From: Gorsachius magnificus
Lineage: Eukaryota; Chordata; Aves; Pelecaniformes; Ardeidae
Assembly: GCA_034008185.1 (NCBI GenBank)
Contig: CM067095.1
Location: forward strand, 4,882,610 to 4,946,609
Length of the DNA: 64,000 nt
Direction of reading: 5' to 3'
Part shown: piece by piece, positions 51,101-63,880 of the stretch
Layout of the letters: every line of letters starts with the position of its first letter
Position numbering within the stretch: the stretch's first letter is position 1
Notes under the pieces: generated by a model
Databases searched by the model: none
What the model saw: only the letters and a program-made list of their open reading frames with translations
Told to the model about the DNA's origin: nothing
Translations under genes and position numbers: made by a program

Positions 51101-54100
51101 TTTAAATAAAAAAAAAAAAAAGAGAGCCTAAATACTTAGTTTCTAGTAAAGGAATTTAATTTTATTTACAATCTTTATTTTTGGTCAAAAGTGATCATCA
51201 ATTCAGAAGATTTGAAATGTAAATTGAGTTTATTCAACACGCTAAAGCGTTGCTGGAGAGAGAAGCAGCACTGCTGTTTTTACCCCATGGCTGACCACCC
51301 ACAAATCCATGCAACTTGCAGCAATACCATATTGAACTCTGCTATCAGATCCTTCTGTGAGTTTTCAGGTTAGAAGTGGCCAATTTACTCTTCTAGGACC
51401 AGGAGACACAGATAAGTGAACAGTTTCTAACAGAGAGGATCAGAGCTCCTTATCACACTTGCTTACACTTGCTCCCTCTATACAAATCAAAATGAAGCCA
51501 TGTCAGTACAACACAGATACACATTGTTCATCGTTGGTACTGCTTAATGATTCCAATTCAATGTTGGCTGTCAGCCATCAAGCCAAAATGGAAAACATGC
51601 TAAACATTTTTATTCTAGTAATAGTATTGTGTCCTTTTCTCTTCCTGGCACACTAACATCTAACTAATTATGGCTATAGTACACAACAACAGTGAAAGAC
51701 AATTTACAGAGTTGTTTTATTTACCCTTAAATTCCACAGTTTACTTGGAAGGGAAATTGGAATTGGTATTTTCAGTTACATTTTCCAAAAATAGTACATT
51801 GTATCAAGTATGTTCTGTACCTTAAACAAAAACTTGTTCAATTTATTTTAAATTAATTCAGTGTTCAACAGCTGAAGGCCTCTTCCAGAAAACAGAATTG
51901 TATACATAAAATGTGTAACAGAAAGATTATTCTATATTAAGTTAAAGGTTGGGGTAACTTTTGAACATTTATTATAAAAAAGTACATACCTTATAGCTAT
52001 TTTCCACTATGAACTAGAAAAGTCAAGCGTTTTGGTAAAATCAGAAGTCTTTGTTTTCCTATCACCTAGCCTATAAGGACACAATTTAAAATTAATTTAT
52101 ACTTCACATCCTCTCTTTCTTCTAGCTAAAAGGAATACAAGTAGTGCCAATATTCTCACTTCAAATGCAAAAAATGTTCCACGTAACATTAAAGTATTTT
52201 ATGATGTAATAATACATGCCTAAGTAACAGCAATGTGCAGTTTTAGGTTGAGAAATTAGGTGATCTGGTGCAGTTTCAGTGGGATACTTAACTGTGTACC
52301 TAAATCCCATCTAGTGTTAGTAGAACGAGAGTACATGCCTGCAGTTAGACACATATTTTAACTGAAAAAGAGTATTCAAACACAAGCACAAGAATGTCAA
52401 AGCTGAATTATTTACCTATACCCTATGTATACCCTCCTGTGATAGGGTCTCTTCCAGTATCTGTATTGAGTAATCTGGCACAGAATTATAAAATGACACC
52501 TGAAATTTTTCATACAACTTCTCACACTTACACAAGCACAAATGTGAAAGCAGAACTTGTTTTTTGGATCTTAACAAGACAGGAAAACTATTCCCAGAAG
52601 ACTTCTTGCAGCATATGGCTGGAAGACTTCTCTGGCAAAATATCTTCACGCTGCTACTGTAACTTCCAGCAGATATTTCATTCCCTTGACCAGGACACAC
52701 AACCAAGCCACCATCCTTCCTGCTTATTCAATAAAGCAATTCCTTTGCGTAGTTAACCAGTCTTCACCACATTAACTGTAACCAGTAATCCTATACACTG
52801 CACAGCTGGCCCCAGCCTTACACCAGCCAACTTCTGTTGCCCAGGTGGGAAGAGACAGGCACGTGTCAGTTAAGAGACAGAATAATTTCTCTCTAATTGC
52901 TACCTCCCAACACATCATCACCAAACTCTAAAATGGAAGAGAAGACAGGAGAAAGATTGACCAGTCACTGTTCTCAACTGGCCAGCACCAGCATAGCTTC
53001 CCTGCAACACCATGGCCCAGATCAGTGCTCCTTCCCAGCACCTGCTTGACTTTCTGCAAGTAAGGAGCAGAAACGTAATGAAATAGAGACACCTACACAG
53101 GACCATCTCCCAGCTACTAACTAGCACACAGGAAGGACACACTCCCTTAGAGTCTGACTCTTACAACATCTTGCTCCCATAAACTTTCCCAGCACAGTCA
53201 GAATGGACAGTAAAGACGTGTTGTCAAGGTGAAATTATTTGCATGGCTTGGTTAGTGTTGAGAGGGGAGAGAAGGCCTAATTGCTGGTGGAAACACACCC
53301 TAAGGCTTTGTTCCTTGCACCTTGCCGTAAGCAAGAGCAAGCCCTGTCTAGCAAGTAATTAATACCCTAAGGGAAACTGCAGTGGGCTCCATCAGAGTTC
53401 TGCATTGTATTTCCCTCATTAACATTAACTTCCACTGACTTTCAGGGAGCAGCTAAGTAGTTCCAGTATTCCCATATTTGTTTGAGACAAAGAACCAGTA
53501 GAAAATTCTCACTTATGCCTGGCTAGACATAATTAAGAATTGCCCAGAAAAACTAAGACTCAGGTCACCTATCCAAGACAAGACGCTTTCTGATTCTAGC
53601 ATTATGGAACCTTCTGCCCTAAATAATTATAGAAAAGCTGAAAGGAATTTATTTTATTTCAACTACATTTCACAGAAAACAACTCAAGCACTTTTATCTG
53701 CATTGGATTACAGCTGCTTCAAAACCTGAGGAACAGTTTGACGTGTGCAACTGTATCAAAGCACTAACGATGAATTTGAACACTCTGCAGGGTGGGAGTT
53801 TTAAAAAAGGCCAAACCCTGATATTTACTGGTTCAAGAAATTTTCCGAGAACCCTAAACCCCATTAAAGTGAGAGCAACCCAAGACCTTTTTTGCAGCTT
53901 TACACCTGCAACATAGGACATAAAATAAGACTAGCCCTAGACCTTAACTTGCTCCAGGAGACAACAAATACAGCAGTGTTAATTAGACAGTTTCCATATA
54001 TGTGGGTTGACTCAGGCTTTCCTGGGTTAGGTCTGGTCCAGTGATAGCAGACAAAGGATTAAATCATAACCAGGTAGCAGACTTGTACCAAAGGCAAACC

Positions 54101-54431
54101 ACGTCCAGTGGATTTCTGAACAACTTCTCCTTTTAACCTGCTCCATCAGTTTAAGCATAATATGTAGTTATTATAATTACAGAATTAAATGTAAATTAAA
54201 TTTATTTGCCATAAAATCATATATGGATCTTTCTAACCAAAGTTGTAAACTGAAATACGTGAAGTTAAGTCTTTCTAAGAAGTTTTATACTACTTAGTTT
54301 CATTGCTAGTTAGCAATTTTGTTTAGGAAAGATCAACACACACACAAAAAAGCCTGCAATGTGTGTACAATTACGTGTCTTATTTAAAAATGTCACCTCC
54401 ATTGCAGTTGTGAGCACATCCAAAGCATTTA
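42160..54431. other. Non-coding DNA; about 12 kb without recognised repeats or genes
   Basis: No gene is supported; the longest frame (52394-52756 plus, 120 codons) is unrecognised. Simple runs occur at 44690-44709 (T-run and GTT units), 45504-45513 and 51109-51120. Stretches at about 43720-43940 and 49340-49460 have balanced composition and homeodomain-like AT cores. They are candidates for conserved non-coding DNA, which cannot be verified here. Confidence 0.55.
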
Positions 54432-54475
54432 TTACATAACAAATCCCTGAGCTCTCTTACATAACAAATCCCTGA
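54432..54475 (+). repeat. 19-bp direct duplication, 25-bp period
   Basis: TTACATAACAAATCCCTGA occurs at 54432-54450 and again identically at 54457-54475, separated by GCTCTC. It is probably a recent local duplication. Confidence 0.95.
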
Positions 54476-54981
54476 ATCCCAATCACATTAGCTACGCATA
54501 CGCATATTTTTTTCCACATAACTGCACACCTGACATTTGCAAAATCTGGCTGAACATTTTTCATCTTATATCCCTATTTATTTAAAAACACATACTGCTT
54601 TTCAATATTCACATTATTGTTAACTTTAAAAAATACACTTCTGTTTCCTCACTCCCTATTTTTTGTTATGCCTAATTTAAATCAGTTTCTAAATCTGCTG
54701 CATAAATCATCTCATTCATGACATTCAAATATACTTGCTCACATGTACATGTGATTAATGCATTCTAGAGAAAATTTAAAAAATCTCAGCATAAAATTAC
54801 TTATAAGTCCTATAAGCCTAAGCTGAGAAAAGTTACATATAATTCTTGTGCATTTTTTTCCAGAAGAGAAGTGCTAAATGAATATTAAGAGCAACTGTAA
54901 TAACAGACACATCATGAATGACTAGAGTTGGCACCATAACGATTCACTAGAACTATGCAGCAATGAGCCACACAAACTAGA
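54476..54981. other. Non-coding spacer; nothing recognised
   Basis: AT-rich DNA before the CR1 insertion with no gene or repeat recognised. Confidence 0.6.
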
Positions 54982-55119
54982 CAGAATTACAGAATGTTTA
55001 GGTTGGAAAAGACCTTTAAGATCATCAAGTCCAACCGTAAACCTAACACTGTCAAGTCCATCACCAGATCATGTCCCTAAGTGCCACATCTACATGTCCT
55101 TTGAATACATCCAAGGATG
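54982..55119 (-). mobile_element. CR1 LINE, 3' end fragment (different subfamily)
   Basis: The plus strand reads CAGAATTACAGAATG, then TTTAGGTTGGAAAAGACC and AAGTCCAACCGTAAACC, which is a CR1 3' end in minus orientation. The tail has ACTGTCAAGTCCATCACC where the copies at 13642, 29046 and 33435 have the ACTGCCATCCCACCAC type, so it belongs to another CR1 subfamily. Similarity ends near the TGAATACATCCAAGGA block. No coding capacity remains. Confidence 0.92.
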
Positions 55120-55230
55120 TATAAACCTATTTTGTAGACAGGAAGGAGATTTGCATATCACCCAGAGCAGGACAGTATGTCATCATTTGCCTCTGGCAAC
55201 ATCTGTTTTAAGAGAATCCAGCTGGTTTGT

Positions 55231-55251
55231 CCCCTTTCCCACCCCCCACCC
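55231..55251 (-). other. Predicted G-quadruplex motif, minus strand
   Basis: The plus strand has C-tracts at 55231-55234, 55238-55240, 55242-55247 and 55249-55251. The minus strand therefore has four G-tracts of three or more with loops of 1, 1 and 3 nt. Very short loops usually favour stable folding. It lies about 110 bp from the CR1 tail at 54982-55119. Confidence 0.82.
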
Positions 55252-58227
55252 TCCTTTAAGGTGGGTATGTACTTTAATTCACATTACACGTAGTGGTGGA
55301 CAACTAAAAAATGGAAGTTGAATTGGTCTTTGGTCCAAAAAATATACATAATAATGACAGACAAATGTATGAGAGAGCCATACAATTAGCCAAATTAAAG
55401 AATTAAATTATTCCTACTAATAATCTGGCATTCTTACCACACTTCTCAGCAAGGATTTAATGATCAAACTGTAGAAAGGTCTCATATTATGAAGATTTCA
55501 TGACTTCTTTGGAATACCATAGCATTAAAAAAAGAATAATAAATAATTAAATTTAAATTACATTTGTGAAAATAAATAGACCATAGAATATTTTGTGATG
55601 GTGTGTTCTTGACTATTTATGGTGCTAGTTCACTTGCTTTCCGTGAGTCTTTCTTACTAGTATGAAACATCCACATGTCAAAAGCTTGTGCAATTTGTCC
55701 AACAAGGGGTTTGTACTCAACATGAGCTAGCAGTATCATTTTGCATCTTATGACTTCTCTTTTCAGAATCTAATACTCTGATCCCAAATTGTAAACTTAA
55801 TGTCAATTTAAGGGCACAACCAGATCCTCAATATCAGCTGGGATAAAAATATACACTGGCAATATTTTAGGAGGAAGAAAAATTGGTTTGGAAAATAATG
55901 TCATAACAGAGAATCATAATCATAGCACCAGCTTCAATAACATCCCAGGTACTGCAAAATTGGATCTCATGAATCACACTGTAGCTTACTGCATAATCAT
56001 ATCGTCATGCATCAAAATCATGTAATATAAACTTAGGCCATAACTTAGGTACTGCAGCAGGTCGTCTCTACCAGCAGACAGTATGACCTTCACAACGGGG
56101 TTAGAAAACGACCAGCCAGACACACAAATTTACTGATGAAGCAGGTGACTATGAACAGTAAATCTAGATAGTAAGTTATGCATGAACACTTTATCTCACA
56201 AACATCATTAGGTTGGCATTTTTTATTCAATAGGAGAAATTAGTGTTTTGATTTACTTTTCTTTCCTGTGAAATATAATAAACACACACATACATTCTTA
56301 AAGAAAATTATAAAGCAGGTAAAGGAAAAAGCAACATGTTAGTTGAAGGTGGATAGACTCAATTATTTATACACAATTACAAAATTCCAGAAATTAAGCT
56401 GAGCATTGCCATACGGAAGAGTCAAACCTGTTCTAAAAGTTATGTTCCAGGTACTGTTACACTAATGGCTATAGTCTGGGTAGCAGAAGCTTACGTCTCT
56501 CTGTTGTTGATGCTGTGATATATATAAGCACCCACCTTTTCAAAGCAGCTACCAGATACAAAGGGTTCAAATCAGGAAGCTACTGAGCACCTATTCGAAG
56601 GCAGTAAAAATTCTTCATTAGCAATGTTCTATAGCTTATTGTATCATGCCCGAGCATTCAGAGACTGGTTCTTTTCTTCCCTTACCCTCACCCCAAAAAT
56701 ATAGCATGTTCAAATAAGGCATAAAATAAAGCTGAAAATGCCTGCAATTCCCTGAAGGAGTAGAAATAGATACAGCACAATTTAGCTGCTGCCCAACTCG
56801 GGAACAAAAGACGTGCTTGACTTCAAATACTTGATTCAAACACTGTTAAACTTCAGGAAAGTTTCAGTCCTATCCCCACAACTTTAACATAGTCAGTGGC
56901 CTTATGATTTATACACAAATAAATTCTAAGATCTGCTGAACTGCAGACGGCTTCACAGTAGTGGGGGAAAAAAAAAAAAAAAGACAAGTCTTCTCTGGCA
57001 AGAGACTTTTAAGTCATTGCGTAATAGAGTGTTCGAAAAAGGAAGAGGAGGACCATGCTTCTGTTGCATAGTTAAAACAATACTATAAGCAAATTTTTCT
57101 ACAATTTTAATACGACAATAGTAAAAGACCTATGAATCAGGCATTCGGGAACATGACATTCTTAGCATAGTTCTTTCTCAGGGCCTTCAGAGTTTATTTT
57201 TATGTAAATTTGCAAAGAAAAGTAAGCACTGGAGTACCCATGGGAAAAAAAGGCGAAGACTAAACTAAATCTGGAAAATTTAGAATGCATGTAAGGAGAA
57301 TTGATTACAAGTTTTAGTTGGTAGCGAGTACAAGCAAAATAATAAAACAATTGGAAGTTCATCTTAAATTTGCACTGATTATAGGAGGTGTATTTTTCTA
57401 AACATCTCAGAGGCTAAATATAAATTGTATTTATTCAAATATATTTCTTACATTTTAGGATCTGAGGATCATGCTAATTGCCCTATTCTCTCTAAAGGTA
57501 GCATTATAAGACAAGTTAAGCTAGAGGAAAATGGGTACACTGCAAGATAATTTTAACACCATCTGTAGCTAAATTTCTCTCTTATACATGAGTCTAAATC
57601 ACAAGCTCTTTGAGGCAAATGGACAGCACAGTACACTACAAGAGCAGAAAAAAAGGTCTTTCCAAACAAATGCTAACAGAAAGCAGTGTAAACTACCTAA
57701 GGCAAAAACGTGATATACATTTACATGTCATATGTTATTACCAAGAAAAACACCCCACAAATTTAAACTGGTAACACAAGGTACTAAATTTAAGAATATT
57801 CACCCACTTTTGAAAAGCAGCCTTTCAGAGCTAGTGATAAGGGGAGACAGGCATACAATTGCTGCTAAACAATAGTAAAAAGGAACTATAGCTTTAGGAC
57901 AGAACACAGAGACTATATTTTCAATTCAAACTCTGAACGTGTAAGCTACAGTTTGAACCTGGTCATTCTCAACAGACTGAACACCACTGTTGTTATATCG
58001 AGTTCCAAGAGAGAATTATAATAAAAATATATTTATCATATACTACCTTCCACAGACAAGGACCGCCAGTATTCTACAAACCTAAATACATAAAATCTTT
58101 TAAATATTATTAAAGGAGCCATTTAGCCATCACTGCTATCCCTCTTCATATTTTTCTCCTTAAAAAAAGTGTCATTAAAGGCTCATAAAGCATAAATGAA
58201 ATGCATAATGCTGTAGCAAATCAACAG
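55252..58227. other. Non-coding DNA; no gene seen
   Basis: AT-rich DNA with no supported gene (frames 67 codons or shorter). A poly(A) run lies at about 56966-56981. No CR1 end or other repeat is recognised. Confidence 0.6.
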
Positions 58228-58298
58228 AAGAGCTAGGGATAGAATGCAGACCTCTTGGCTCTAAACCATTTCTCTCACTCACTAGACCACATCTCTGA
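58228..58298 (-). repeat. tRNA-like head of a MIR-type SINE, decayed
   Basis: The minus strand reads TGGTCTAGTGAGTGAGAG (58272-58289 reversed), then AGCCAAGAGGTCTGCATTCT and ATCCCTAGCTCT. This is the order of the amniote MIR head: TGGTCTAGTGGTTAGAGCA, GACCTGGGTTCTAATCC, AGCTCT. The A-box and B-box positions are kept but mutated, so this is not a functional tRNA gene. Confidence 0.6.
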
Positions 58299-58303
58299 TT
58301 TCA

Positions 58304-58349
58304 GCAAGGTACATTGTATATTCCTAGCAAGGTACACTGTATATTCCTA
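58304..58349 (+). repeat. 23-bp tandem duplication
   Basis: The 23-bp unit at 58304-58326 (GCAAGGTAC, then ATTGTATATTCCTA) is repeated directly at 58327-58349 with one T-to-C difference. It abuts the SINE-like remnant. Confidence 0.96.
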
Positions 58350-61300
58350 ATTAGTCACTAAGCTTTAAATGAAAATCCCAAACATTTGCAAATTCCTTGG
58401 GCAATCAGGTTCTTCTGTGGCATACTCCAAGGCTGCCAGGAGCAAGAGCGTGCACTAGGAACAGAAGTTTAACCGGATGGATGCACACTGCAGGAGTTAA
58501 AGGGTGGACTGAACACAGGAAAATACAAAAACTCAGAATGCCTGGATAGCAGTTCAATCATGGCAAGTGAATGCACATCAGTACAATGCAGCCAGCCGCT
58601 GCCCCCTCCCTCCCTGCTGGAGATCCAGGCTAATACTTACAAAGATATCAAGCCAGACTTATCCAGCCCAGCCCCCATTTCCTAAATAAACCGCTTCAAA
58701 CCTTCTCACTCACCTCCCTCTGTCTCTGGGAGGTCCCCATACCAACAGCCCCAGCAGTTTCTGGAGCACAAGATTCTTTGCCAGAGTCTGCAATTGTTCT
58801 CAGTCAGTGCTAAATCACATGCTAGGCTCTCGCCACAAGCTACCAACCCTTCACAAAGCAAAGCAGTCTGTAACAGGCTGGTTAAGAAGGCATGGTCAAT
58901 AGACTTTGGCTCGCTCCTCAATGAAAACTCCATGTTTGCAAAGTCTTAAGTTATCACAGCCCAAAGAAAGCATTTAAATGCTCTTAAATCAGACCTTCAT
59001 CATAGGTATTTAATGCAATAGTTGCAGTAACTCTCCCTGAATCACTTCTTCATTGAGAGAGACAAATTAAAGTTTATCCAGTTTTGGAAGTTCTTCTGAT
59101 AACTTTGGTGAGTCAGAAGTGCCTGAGGTTCTGCATTTTAATTGGGTAACCATTGGACATCATCTGGAAAACTCAGCTTAAAAGACCTTGAATATTTAGC
59201 ATTAAGTGGACGTTACAAGGAAGCTGGACCAGCAGCTGTTCCTCTTCTCCCTAGTCTCCTACAGGATGGAAGTACAAGGCCTGAGTGCTGTTACACACTA
59301 CCATTATAAAAATCTAAATGTTTGCTCCAATAAAGCCTTTTCTATAAGAGGATTTTAGCAACCCACATAAGGTGGCAAAAACTGCAGGAGGCATAGCTTG
59401 TCCTTGCTTGAAACTAGATAAAACTCTCCCATGGTACAAATCAGTTTACATTAATGTGAGCTGGAATCTCAAGGTAGATGTGCCTTGATTATATCTTCAA
59501 ACAATTTAATTTAACAAAATCTGTAGCTAATCCAATCCTGTGCATTTGTGATAATCTTGTAGATACAGCTTTCTTACTAGGTACTACACATACCCATGGT
59601 TGCTTAGAAGGAATCTTCAGCACAAAGTCTTTGCTCAATTACATCACTCTGACTTCTCTTTTCTTGATGATAACATGAGAGAAAGTCCAGGACCAAGTGT
59701 TAAGAGTTCTGGTGAAGTTTTTTTTGTTTAGTTTTTGTTTGTTTCTTTTGTAAGAGTAAGTCAATTTACTTTAAGAACATGTAAAATATTAATGGTGCAT
59801 CAATAATAATAATATTTTGCTTTTCCATGTGCTTAACCCTGCTTATCTTTCTTTGGACAATAGGTTGCATTACCCACAAAAATCAGGACTTTGAAACTCA
59901 AGACAGACATTGTATTACTGTCACTTCTCCAGAAAAATCTATACTAGCATCAGAAAAGGGCTACTGTTTTCTGAGATGGGGAAAGAGTAGAAAAGCAAGA
60001 GGAGGACTGATCAAACAGCAAAAAGCATTCCAGCACAAAAACATTCTCTGAGAAAAATTAAGTACACATAGCCTTGGTATCACATTGGGTTGGGGGGTGG
60101 ATATTGTTGTGGTTGAAAACTAAAGAGTTTCCACAAGTTTTAGAGCAAGAAAGAATGATTATTCCCTGAAATTCAAGGATTATTCTCCCTAAGAAACTGT
60201 CAATTAGCATAACTTTGAACCCAGCAAAACTCTTTCTGACTACCAGATGTAACTATGGCAACAAGATCCAGGAACCTACAATAAATATGATACAGTGTCA
60301 ATAACGCAGTCTTTTTCATGTAAATAGATAAAGCACAAGGAAGACAGAAGACCATTTCCAGTGCTTTAGATTCAATTTTCAGATCTCTTCAATGCTAGGA
60401 ATGTTAGCACATTCCAATGACTAGTAAAATAAAGAGTAAGAGAAAACCAAAGGGAAAGAAATCAATGCATCTCTCATGGAAAAACTATTTAGAATTTAAG
60501 AAAGAATAAGACCACATTTGTGGGCTTTTTTCCATTAAACCTGTGAAATTCTATAAACAGATATAATCTCTATTAAGTTCTGTAAATTGGTTTGAAATTG
60601 TTTCAGAACACCTACTCAGTTTAATGAATAATTGAGACCTTTCTAGTGGAATTTTTAAGTCAATCCTAAAAATAAAATAAACAGAACAGAAAGCTTACTA
60701 ATTCTCTTATTTGGCTACATCTCCCAGTTGCATCTGTAAAGGCATGGCATTTTCATATATGGGCATGTTATGTCAGAGCTTTATACAAAACCATTTACAA
60801 CCATGAATCATTGCCTAAACATAAGATTAAGTTCCTTCCTCCATTCAGCATAGTATGGGAACTTCATGGAAAAGCATAACACACTTCCTTCCCCACAACT
60901 CAGAAATGGCTGATTGATGGCACAACAAATGCATCATCATCCAGAGATTATTTTGATCTCGGAAAATTTAAAAAACAGTGGATTCTTATGACCTAAAGCC
61001 TCCCTTCTCTGAAAACTAAAATAACACGATACAGCAAAAAACCTCCAGGTCCTCTGACTAGGAATATAATGCACATACAAGAGCACAAGGCATAAGAAGT
61101 GTTGACAAAAGGTAAGCCCTAGACCAGAAAACACAGAATGATGTAGGAGTGAACACAGGGATAGACGTAAAGCTAGAAACTAATGAGGAAGCTGGAGTGA
61201 AACAGGGAAAAGATTCTTAGAGAAAAGTAAAAATGGAATACAAAAATTCAGGAAGAAAAGGGACTGATGATGGAATGACAAATCCCAGACAAGATGCAGA

Positions 61301-62233
61301 AATGACACCAGGTAAATGAAGGTTCATTACAAACAAGAGAGTTCTGAGCTGAAATGCTATACAGTCACTGCCTACCAAGAGGATCCTAATCCAAATATCA
61401 TTTCTACCTCTCCACTTGTGCCCAGCTATGGGTAGGTGACTCCCTCCCATCCGAATATAAACAGCTTGAAACCCCAGGACTAAATCGCAGCAAGAGCTTG
61501 AAACACATGCTGGCCAGGGGTAACTGAAGGAAGACAATAAAGACAATTCCATCTCCCTATATTTAGGTTTTCAAGAGGATAGACAGTCACTTGTCACCCT
61601 CTTGGTGACTGAAAAAAATTTACTAAAGCATCTTTGCATCCACTAACATCCTAAAAGGGACCGTTAAGAGTTGTGTGTTGCCTCCAACTAATCGCTGCAC
61701 TATTTTTCCCCTAGGTCAAATATTTCTCTAGGGTATGGATTGCGTGATGCAAGTCAAAGCATGCAGAATATACTGTCTCAATACTAACCACCCATTCATG
61801 ATGCATATTTTCAGAGACAGAGTAAAAGGATAGGAGCTAAAAAAAAGGGTCTAAAAACTTCACAGCATTACATCAAAAGAGCCTAAGATTAGATCTGGGA
61901 AAAAAGCCTCATTGGTTGAAATATATATAATTTAACATTTTTATGTTTCTTGCTATTCAATTACCTTTTTTTTTTTATAGTGAAACAGATTATCAATAAC
62001 TGAAAGCACATTTGTACTTATGTTCTGCTCATGAGTGTTGGCTCTGCAGCCACTACATCCTGGACCATGACCTCATCAGAACTGAGTCTAAGTGGTTTCA
62101 GCTTGACACTGTATTTGGATACACATGAAATAAGTTGCCTTGAGAATTCAGGGGTCATTCTCCCCACCTAGTCAATAGCAGCTATCCCTCCCAGTGTTTT
62201 CTCCATGCATTCTAGTCCACAGAAGATCCCACT
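58350..62233. other. Non-coding DNA; no gene seen
   Basis: No gene is supported; the longest frame (61217-61552 minus, 111 codons) is unrecognised. T-rich runs lie at 59717-59750 and 61965-61976, and an AAT-type run near 59801-59815. Confidence 0.6.
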
Positions 62234-62337
62234 GCACAAACAACAAACAAAAAACCTACCCAAAACAACAACACACAACAAAGAACAAAACCAAAACCCA
62301 CCACCAACACTCAACACTCCCCCCCACACACACACCA
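62234..62337 (+). repeat. A/C-only low-complexity tract
   Basis: About 100 nt made almost entirely of A and C on this strand, with a single G and three T. It ends in a C-run and a short AC repeat. It is not a simple periodic microsatellite. The minus-strand frame across it is rich in G/T-only codons and is not a gene. Confidence 0.85.
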
Positions 62338-63782
62338 TGTCTAAGCTCAAATATCCTGCTTAAAGCTACAGAGAGGAAAGTTAACTAGAGATAATATACA
62401 ATTTCATTTTATGTCCTTACTCGGGCTGTGTGAATAATTGATTTCTCAGTTCGGCAGATCAAACTGAATTTGAAACAGCTCCTTCTCTTGCTCAAACCCT
62501 CTCAAAATTTCATTTTGACATGACATGTTCCATTTCAGTCTTGTAATAAAAGCTGTGAAATGAAGGCCAGACTCACAAAATGGAGAGGAGAAAGAGGAGT
62601 TCCCTTCTACAGAAAAGCTCAGGACCCTCCCTTGTCCCGTGACTCTACAAGATAGCTAAGCCAATGCAACAGCTACCTTGTGGTGAAAGGAGCCATCCTG
62701 ACCTCCCTTCCTGCACTTCCACGGAGATACACACAAGCAGCAGTGAAGGAGGTGGGAGAGGCCTTTTTGGCAGCACTACCTATTGGGTTAGCTAAAATCT
62801 ATCACAGAACTGATTTCTCCAAGATCGAGAACTGCATTCAAAGTGAACCCTCTCCAATGAAGAGACCAAAGGAGACTTACCTTAGAAGCAAGCAGTTAAG
62901 ACATCTTTCCGAAGTCAAGTGTCCTGCCGCTCAAATCTAGTCTTCAGTTAATTCAAACAGAAGATTTGAAGCAAGCCGGGACATTTTAATTATCTTGGAA
63001 TAACAGCAACAGAAGAAACTGAGAGTGCCTGGGCCAGGAAAGCCTGCAGTAAGCATTCGCCCAAAGATGGAAGAGGTATGATTTACAGTCTCAGTGCTGA
63101 ATCAGGTTCCCCACACCCTGGGCAGTACTCTAATCAGTACGCTTGTATCATTTCATATCAGGATGTATCATTTTCTCTGGTTTGTAAACCTAAACTCAGT
63201 ATTTTTCTTAGCTGAAACTATTCAGCTTTTTTTGCCAGTAGTTTCAGAACCTATGAAATCTCCTTTTTTAAGAAATCCTATATGCAAAAACCATCCCCTG
63301 AATTGTTGTGTAGTAGTAACACCCTGCTTGTTAAGAATCATTCCTGTCCAGCATTTCACTTGCAGGTGAAATGCCCACGTCTATAGGAATGAGGAGGAGG
63401 AGCCAGGATAAAACTGGAACACCAGAACAGTAATTGAAAACTTCTGCTTTTGCCCAGATGCTAAGCCAGGTGACAGCACTCAAGAGCTGCCAGGGCAGCT
63501 GGCAAACACCAAGTGTAGATGAATACATAAGTGTTCTTTTTTTAAACTTGTTCATGGGCTTTTGAATTCCCTCACAACTTCTTGAATCTATTTTTGTCAT
63601 TAAATGAATAAAAATATTGAAAGGAAGAAAGAGAAAGCACATTTCATGAAAGCACTGACATATCCCGTATGAGTGGAATAACCAGTGGACTCTGTAAAAA
63701 TACCTAAATCCTCACATACCTTATACTCCTGAATTGACTTGTTAAATTAAAAAAAAGAAAAAATTGTGCTCCGAACTTTCTG
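62338..63782. other. Non-coding DNA; no gene seen
   Basis: The frames at 62680-62940 plus, 63094-63369 plus and 63331-63642 minus (86-103 codons) are unrecognised and partly overlap on opposite strands. No repeats were identified. Confidence 0.55.
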
Positions 63783-63880
63783 AGGTAATAACTTTATTAC
63801 CCAAATAATATCGCTGTTCCTCTTAAGACCAAGTGATTCATCCAAGGTCACAAACAGTCTGTGTCTCTTGACATCAGATT
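63783..63880 (-). repeat. MIR-like SINE core, decayed
   Basis: The plus strand has CCTCTTAAGACCAAGTGATT, then CATCCAAGGTCACAAACAGT (about 63819-63858). This matches the reverse complement of the MIR core order (GAGAGGTTAAGTGACTTGCC, CAAGGTCACACAGC). The preceding TTATTACCC fits the adjacent CCCCATTTTA region only weakly. Confidence 0.5.

Noticed and set aside
53560..53600. Possible MIR core (AGGTCACCTATCCAAGAC)
   Set aside because: The match is short and lacks flanking MIR blocks in the right order.
55905..55945. Possible CR1 terminal octamers (GAATCATAATCATAG)
   Set aside because: The CR1 tail sequence that should follow is absent.
60085..60105. G-quadruplex motif (GGGTTGGGGGGTGG)
   Set aside because: Only two G-tracts of three or more are separated by loops, with a final GG, so it does not meet the four-tract pattern.
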